A stretch of 64,000 nucleotides of DNA, from the NCBI GenBank assembly GCA_947646735.1, contig CANTFK010000094.1, positions 1-64,000 of the forward strand, written 5' to 3'. Shown here piece after piece: positions 55,125-61,170 of the stretch (positions within the stretch are counted from its first letter, which is position 1; every line of letters begins with the position of its first letter). Both the position numbers and the translations under genes were made by a program. The notes under the pieces were generated by a model. That model saw only the letters and a program-made list of their open reading frames with translations, was not told the origin of the DNA and searched no databases. Origin of the DNA: Peronospora farinosa (taxonomy: Eukaryota; Oomycota; Peronosporomycetes; Peronosporales; Peronosporaceae).

Positions 55125-55442
55125 TGTAATGGGTCTACCTATTACATAAGTAGTTATAGGATTAATACATAATTACATAAGTAGGCATAGGGCAGTATCC
55201 GATTAGCGGATACTGCGCGTCATTTTATTATTGGTTTATTATTGGGGTGCCAGACCCAATAATTAGCCAATAATAAATTGACTTCCATATTGAGTGATTC
55301 CCATGAGCTAGGGAACAATTTGCACTTACTGCGAATTAAAACTAAAACAAAAATAAAACAGAGTTATATTTACGAGTTCATTAAGAGCGCTTCCTCTACG
55401 CCCTTTTAGTGTAAGACGGTAACGGGTTCTTAGCCCGTTACA
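55125..55442 (+). repeat. Family-A 3' LTR, copy 2
   Basis: TGTAATGGGT to GCCCGTTACA, 318 bp, preceded by polypurine tract AAAGAGGTGGGG (55110-55121). It shares GTAGGCATAGGGC and GTGTAAGAC with the copy-1 3' LTR, whereas both 5' LTRs have other bases there. Confidence 0.92.
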
Positions 55443-55663
55443 ACCTTGCTCCTCTAGCAAGGTGAGTTTCTTTACAACTTCGTCAAGTTCATGTTGTATG
55501 AACTTGGCGATGGTTGCTCTCCGCTAAGAGAGAGCAACATGGCACCAACGGCAGGGTTGCCGATGGTTTCAGCCATACGCTGAACCGCATTCCATTCGAG
55601 GTCACTCAAATGGCGTAAATCATCACGCAACGCGTGATGACGTTCATCACCCGCTGATTCCAT
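55443..55663 (-). pseudogene. gag fragment of a fourth Gypsy element (D)
   Basis: Minus-strand ATG at 55663. DLRHLSDLEWNAVQRMAE aligns with the gag starts at 35557 and 2031. It is cut off at 55443 by the family-A LTR. Perfect hairpins at 55443-55463 and 55484-55506. Confidence 0.75.
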
Positions 55664-55712
55664 AGCGGATGGTGCGGTGGTCGCTGAACGGACCACGAAG
55701 TGCTACCAGGTG

Positions 55713-56143
55713 TAATGGGGCACCCTCCGACTGTACTGATTACAGTATAGTCTACTTTCACTGATTACAGTGAAAGTAGGTGCCTCAATTACCTCACGTA
55801 CACGTGAGCAGAGGAAGGGAATCAACTAAACAAACGCTTAGTTGAGAAGGAAAAGAAAACAGTAATTAATATAGTTAACTATCTTGATAAAACTAATCTG
55901 TTATAACCTATGTTAACTATATTAAACTACAACTATGTATGTTGACAGCTTGCCCTCCACTCGTTGCGCGCGCTTATCGGTCATTGGTCAGCGCGTTGGT
56001 TGATATAATGGCCCATATCAACCAATGAGAGGGCATCTCCAACTTCAAGGAGATCTAGGGACAACATTATAAGAGAAGGTAATATTGTCAAAATATTATT
56101 AGTTATAATAATATTTTTTATGTAACGGGCTCTCCCCGTTACA
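55713..56143 (-). repeat. LTR of Gypsy element D
   Basis: 431 bp between TGTAATGGGG and CCCCGTTACA. On the minus strand it is followed by CCTGGTAGCACTTCGTGGTC, the same post-LTR motif as family A, and then the gag fragment. Perfect 12-bp stem CTACTTTCACTG/CAGTGAAAGTAG at about 55751-55778. It marks the right edge of the transposon island. Confidence 0.8.
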
Positions 56144-56569
56144 CTAATCGCAATTATACGTGTTTTTTCGTGACACAAAAACAAACACAACGCTCTATAT
56201 CCAACAGCTTCTTATTACTGCCATATTTTTGATCTCAAATGTATACCTAAAACTAGATAGGAGCTTAACTAGCGCAAACAGCATAGTATGTCTATGAATG
56301 TCGGTACTAAGCTATCGTACAGTGAGTGCCCCCCAATGGGGGAATCCCGAGAAATTAAAAGAAATTACGTTGCATTAGCCTTTCGACAACTGCTACTACC
56401 CGCTAGAAATTTTATAATAATTTATACTATCGAGATACCCATACTTGCAACAGTCAGACTTAACATTTAATGCTAAAAGTTTCCCCTTAAATATGATCAC
56501 TTTGATTACGTCTTTTCTAAGGGAATTCATTGTCCAGATATTTGTTTTTTTTTCAAGCCTTGAATCAGC
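56144..56569. other. Intergenic, right edge of the island
   Basis: No gene. The first ~60 bp resemble 11486-11550. The remainder is AT-rich and should contain the promoter of the gene at 56570. Confidence 0.45.
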
Positions 56570-57272
56570 ATGAGGACCTCCTTTGAAATGACGATGATGC
56601 TCGTCGTGACAGGAGTTACCAACGTGTGCATGTTTCCCGCCATATACAGCCTTTACCATCGACAATTTGTCTTTGAGGTTTGTTATAAAATGAAAACAGG
56701 AGCCAGTGTTTCGTCCAGATTTTAACGCGTACAATATCGTGTCACAGGCATTTATCGGCATGTTTACAATGGTGACTAGCTTCATGTATCACGTATGTGA
56801 CAGTATCGATGGCCCGCTATGGCTCACTGAAGGACAATGGCATCGGCTTGATAATGTGGGGTCTATCATGAGTTTTGTCATGTGGATTATTCACCTCATG
56901 GACCTGCGTCATCCAGTGTTTGAGCGATATGTGCAGTACTTCTTCCTGGCTATTGTGCTAATGTTTCAGGAAAAGAACCCATGGGACGATCGAAATTCAG
57001 TGATCCCCATTGTCAGCAGCTTTACAATGCTCTTGATTAGCTTTACATACCAAAGGCGGGTGCCTAAATACAACTTGCAGCATTTTCGACGAGGATTGCT
57101 CCTGTTGTTATGTGGCATTGGGTGCTTTGTGCGCGGACTGGATGATGACACCGACCCGTTCCGATTTTTTCACGGATGCTGGCATGGATTTGTCGGCGCT
57201 GCTGCCTATTATAATTTCAAAGTGCTACCCGATCGTAATGACAAGGGTTTGCCCATTAAAAGGCAAGACTGA
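56570..57272 (+). CDS. TMEM8/DUF3522-like polytopic membrane protein, frame broken near 56680-56700
   Basis: From ATG 56570 the frame encodes a first membrane segment ending NVCMFPAIYSLYHRQFVFE. The rest is one frame later (to 57272), with MFTMVTSFMYHVCDS, GSIMSFVMWIIHLMDLRHP and HGCWHGFVGAAAYYNF. The order (PAIY, then YHVCD with Tyr/His/Cys/Asp, later membrane segments with conserved His) matches the DUF3522/TMEM8 family, which belongs to the CREST superfamily of putative membrane hydrolases. Joining the two parts needs a +1 shift, which could come from a very short intron (22 or 31 bp with GT...AG ends), a one-base assembly error in an A-run, or a real lesion. About 230 residues. Confidence 0.7.
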
Positions 57273-57518
57273 TTGCGTGGTGTATACTAGACAAGTGAGA
57301 CCAAAATCATCGGACAAGCTGCATCGTCATTGTTTTGGTTATCTAGTCGATAGAAAAAAATCAGAGCGACTCGATGGATTGAATGAAGTCAATAGCCAAG
57401 CAGGACTATTATAAAAAGGTTATATATTACTAGAGGCAAATAATTGTCAGGAGTATCGTATGCAGTACCATCATTTGTCAGAAGATGATCTATTCAGCTT
57501 GCATTTTTAACCAATCAC

Positions 57519-58325
57519 ATGCTTGTTACCACTCCCTTGGTATGTATGAGCAGCTACGGCTCAATCCACGGCGCTGACCCCACGCCAGATTTTGAGCCGC
57601 AGCAAAGCATGAGTCTCGTTGATCGCTTGTATGCCTACGATTTGACATGGTCAACCAAGCTCTACCGTCGCTTCGGTCGTGATCCGACACCGCGTCTATG
57701 TTGGGAGATATTCTCCCACTCGGGCGATGGCTTCCTGTAAGGATCTGCTTTCCGTATAAGTCAATAGGATTCCGTGGCTAACAGCATTTGTCTATTAATT
57801 TCCATGTCTGAAAGCTGGATCCTTACAATCCCTCCACTCATGGGGCTGCTTTGGGTCGCTGGTCTGATCGGGCCCTTTGAACCTGCCACGAAGATACTAC
57901 TGTCAACGCTCTACACTGTCATGACAGTGGATATCTTTGCCATTATGCTGCTGAAGCTGGTATTTCACCGCCAACGACCACCCTTTCATGAGGCAGACAT
58001 GCGCTTTGTAGGCCCAGACCAGCATTCGTTCCCGTCAGGACACTCCACGCGGGTGTGGGCTATCGTGGCTATGCTCGTGTACTTTGCAGAGACGCATCCG
58101 TGGATTCTTCGCCAATTTTTTCTCGGTCTTTCTCCGTCTATGCTGGTTGTAATGTCCGTCATCTGGGCGCTGATCATCAATTTCTCGCGTCTGGCGCTTG
58201 GCCGGCATTACCCGACCGATGTGCTTGCCGGCTCGCTGATAGGATTGTTCATAGTCTGGCCGATCGCGCTCTTCTTCGTCCAAAAATTTAACGGGATGCT
58301 GGACGTGCCTCCCCCACTGTTTTGA
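57519..58325 (+). CDS. PAP2 lipid phosphatase, presqualene-diphosphate-phosphatase-like
   Basis: Two exons, 57519-57736 and 57815-58325, join in frame at GDGFL/W and give 242 residues. All three PAP2 motifs are present: KLVFHRQRP (Lys120, Arg127, Pro128), PSGH (146-149) and SRLALGRHYPTD (Arg198, His204, Asp208). Hydrophobic segments at ~74-92, 100-120, 152-164, 183-196 and 212-228 mark a membrane protein. The N-terminal part (YDLTWSTKLYRRFGRDPTPR then FSHSGDGFLW) resembles the small PLPP6/PPAPDC2 group that dephosphorylates isoprenoid or sphingoid phosphates. An alternative start at 57546 is possible. Confidence 0.88.
57737..57814 (+). other. Intron of the PAP2 gene
   Basis: GTAAGGATCT ... 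GTCTGAAAG, 78 bp, GT-AG. Without it the frame breaks. With it the conserved GDGFLW segment is restored. Confidence 0.88.
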
Positions 58326-58725
58326 ACTAGACAAACAGGACGACAGCCGTTGGTGACACTTTTCAAATGGATTAACAACAATGTATTACCTTGTAATCCA
58401 TCGCTATTGCAATAGGTGGGCAATCATGCAAGAGGGTCATAACGATTGCGTCCTTCTGGCCATGCCTCATCTCGAACACGGGTGCGAAACCTCATTTTAC
58501 TGATATCCTTTCACAATAAATGTATCACAATAAATGTTTCGTAATCGATTCTGACAGACTCGGTAATTTATGGTATATTACTTTGCTGCATGTATTTTAT
58601 CTTCGCGTGTCAAATTGGCACCAGTAGCTACAGCTCCGTAGACGATCCAGTCAAGTCGCTGGGTCTCAATTAGTCGCTAACCATTCCATTTTCAGCACTA
58701 ATTCCTAGTCGAATTGACAATTGAA
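58326..58725. other. Intergenic region between PAP2 and PDZ/TPR genes
   Basis: No gene seen. AATAAATGTATCACAATAAATGTTTC at 58516-58541 contains two AATAAA-like signals that could serve 3' end formation of the PAP2 gene. Confidence 0.4.
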
Positions 58726-60996
58726 ATGAGTTCTGCCATTGATTTTGGAGAGTACGAGATATTGCTGCCCTGTGACTGTGTCAATGCTGCTTTTACTTTT
58801 TCCCGAGAGCTATTTAGTCGTGAATATGTAGTGCAACGGGTGACAAACGAGATATTGGCAGTTGTAATCAAGGAAGATGAGGCCCAATGGAAGGGAGTAG
58901 CGAGAGTTCACACAGGACACATAGTCATTAGCGTGGATGGCATTCGAGCTCGTGGCTTGTCATCTCGTCAATTTGCTGAGCTTTGGTACCCGCTCGTAAC
59001 TTCAAGCGACAATCGCAACATATCGTTCAGTCACCGACGTGTCCGTTTTCGTGATCGTAAACGTGCTGAGCTTGAAATAGAGATACAGAAACAGTGGATG
59101 AGTTCAGGACCAATGCAGTTTTCACCGGTTCAAAATGAGGCTGAGCTGCAAAGCAAGATACGAAAAGCTCATACGTTAATTTGGGAGCATCAGCTTACAA
59201 AGGCCTATGAGGTTTTGCATTCTTTGTCGGCCGGTAGCGACCCGACGGTGTGTTTGCTCGCTGTGGAGCTTGAGGTTGTGCGAGTTTTGGTGTCCAATGA
59301 TACTTTGTACGCAAAGCAGGCTCAGCATGTGGCGAATCAGGCAGTTGCTTGGCTCGAGAGTCTATGTGAGTTGTCTTCGCTGTCATATTCAAGTCGAAGG
59401 CAGACACAACTAGTTCTTGCTGAGGCTCTCTTTTTGTCGGCATTATTACGTCTTGGATGCGATCAGCGTTTGGCTGCAATTGCTACTGCAAGGCGTTGCG
59501 CAGCAATATACGTCAAGCTGTACGAGAATTTTTGTACAAAGTTTACCAAGAGAGATCGGCTATTGATGCCTTATAGCGAGTTGCAAACCTTTCGAAAGCG
59601 GATTTGCTTTGGTATGGGGGTACTTCACGCTGGCGGTGCATTTGCGAATAAGACCACATTTGATTGGGTTGGTGCTTTACTAATAGGCGCGTGTGATATA
59701 AAGAGAGGGCTGGAGTTTTTAATCGACTGCAGTAGTATCATTGAAGGTAGCCACTGTGTCCAAGCGAACTGGGCTGCTTTAACACTGTTGCACTGTTCTG
59801 GGGCGATTCGGCTCGTGCGACAGCGTAAGAACCAGGGAGTCGGTGACGAGCTTGTTAACGCCATTAGTGCTTGTAGGCAAGCAGCACTTCAGCGGCATCC
59901 AAAATCGTTGGTATTCCTATGGGTCGAAGCAACTTTAGTAAACTTTGATGGCGATCGGCCAAAGCTTCTCGCAGTTGAACTAGCTCGAGCTTCAAATGAC
60001 AATGAGCGCGCACATCTTGTGCGGTTTGACGTCGGGTATCGCCACTTTCTAGCTCGCGAGCTTGCAGATGCAGTACCGCAGTATATGGCTATCTGCAAGT
60101 CCGCTAGCGCGCCGGCAAAATTGCGTGGACTTAGCAGTCTCTTCCTTGCGGCATGTTATCTATTGAAGTCTCATGAAGCTACAGGTGCGAAGTTGTTAAA
60201 CTCAGTGCGAATCCTTCTGCGGTCTGCGCGACGTTTTTTGGCTCTTAGACTGAAGGACAATGAAGAAGACCTGGAGTCTGCTTCATTGCACGAACGATTA
60301 GCAGACTACTTGGACAGAAGTGATGAGCACTTGCAACTTCTTCCGTGGGAAATTCTGTACGTTTACTGCCATTCCTCTACAACAATCATGACTGCCACCG
60401 GCTCGCCAGACGGAGGGCAGCATCAACAGCATCTTGCTGCCCTCAATCAGCTCGATCGACTAGCCAATTCGGCACGGACACTAAACGGCGAGACCAGCCA
60501 GCAGATTTACGACGGCGTCGTCGAGGCAGAACTCACTCTCCTTCAAGTCATCGTTTTATTCAACTTGCGAGAACTGGACGCTTGCGACAAGCAGCTTCAA
60601 AATCTCTGGATTGACTTACTTCCCCAAGGGAGTCGTCCAAGAGCAAATTCTCCATTTGATCGTTGGCAAAGTCAGCGGAAGTGTCCTTACCCACCAGCTC
60701 CGTTCGTCACTCAAGTAGCTTGGTTCTATCAGTTACGACTGCTTCTTGAACGCAAATGTTCCAGATCAACGCTCAAGTCCATCGAAAATACCTCTGCGGA
60801 CACCCTGGGTTTTCTAAAGTATGGCAAAACGACTTTGCAGGACCCCATTTCAAGTTTTCCGAGCACTGCGCAGCAACTAGTGTATCCTTACCACTACATT
60901 TATAACGGAAAAGTGCAGGCCTTAAGCAAACTGATAACTCGGCTTGCGAATAACAAGATCGACACCAATTGCAGCAGCAGTCCTATATGTACTTAA
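58726..60996 (+). CDS. PDZ-like plus TTC39/IML2-like helical repeat protein
   Basis: The first in-frame ATG is 58726, giving 756 residues, no intron. The N-terminal ~95 residues look like a PDZ fold (GHIVISVDGIRARGLSSRQF, then NISFSHRRVRFRDR). The remainder is all-helical with TTC39/IML2 features: the long helix pair around IRKAHTLIWEHQLTKAYEVL, FGMGVLHAGGAFANKTTFDW, and SHCVQANWAALTLLHCSGAI. TTC39/IML2 proteins are TPR-like; yeast IML2 is linked to lipid droplets and mitochondria, but the role here is unknown. The oomycete-type PDZ fusion is unusual. It converges on the IQ-motif gene 174 bp downstream. Confidence 0.78.
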   Translation: MSSAIDFGEYEILLPCDCVNAAFTFSRELFSREYVVQRVTNEILAVVIKEDEAQWKGVARVHTGHIVISVDGIRARGLSSRQFAELWYPLVTSSDNRNISFSHRRVRFRDRKRAELEIEIQKQWMSSGPMQFSPVQNEAELQSKIRKAHTLIWEHQLTKAYEVLHSLSAGSDPTVCLLAVELEVVRVLVSNDTLYAKQAQHVANQAVAWLESLCELSSLSYSSRRQTQLVLAEALFLSALLRLGCDQRLAAIATARRCAAIYVKLYENFCTKFTKRDRLLMPYSELQTFRKRICFGMGVLHAGGAFANKTTFDWVGALLIGACDIKRGLEFLIDCSSIIEGSHCVQANWAALTLLHCSGAIRLVRQRKNQGVGDELVNAISACRQAALQRHPKSLVFLWVEATLVNFDGDRPKLLAVELARASNDNERAHLVRFDVGYRHFLARELADAVPQYMAICKSASAPAKLRGLSSLFLAACYLLKSHEATGAKLLNSVRILLRSARRFLALRLKDNEEDLESASLHERLADYLDRSDEHLQLLPWEILYVYCHSSTTIMTATGSPDGGQHQQHLAALNQLDRLANSARTLNGETSQQIYDGVVEAELTLLQVIVLFNLRELDACDKQLQNLWIDLLPQGSRPRANSPFDRWQSQRKCPYPPAPFVTQVAWFYQLRLLLERKCSRSTLKSIENTSADTLGFLKYGKTTLQDPISSFPSTAQQLVYPYHYIYNGKVQALSKLITRLANNKIDTNCSSSPICT

Positions 60997-61170
60997 ATAC
61001 TAGTAAAGCAGATTCTGACGAGTAAATAGTAGCAGCCAAACAAATACATTGGTCTTCGATGCGAATACATATACATACTTGCTTAAGCAAGTTGTTCTTA
61101 GTCAAATTGACTAGGCGGCTTGTGTGTCTACTAGTTTTCCATCGTCGGCTTCATTCGTACCGCGACGAGG

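Larger units (their letters stand above)
35212..55442 (+). mobile_element. Gypsy family A composite element, copy 2 (inverted arm 2)
   Basis: 20.2-kb mirror image of 12612-32691, plus strand, LTR to LTR. It contains the same element B (36200-47614) at the same gag position, the same solo C LTR (51850-52934) at the same integrase position, and the same stops and frameshifts. Flanks differ (TCAGA before, ACCTT after), so there is no target duplication. The copies are not identical: single-base differences, short indels and array-length changes are scattered, while ~1 kb around 53605-54636 translates identically on both strands. Confidence 0.9.

Noticed and set aside
12612..55442. Two independent retrotranspositions of family A
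   Set aside because: The same nested insertions, same target-site mismatch, shared stops, and positional LTR pairing cannot arise independently.
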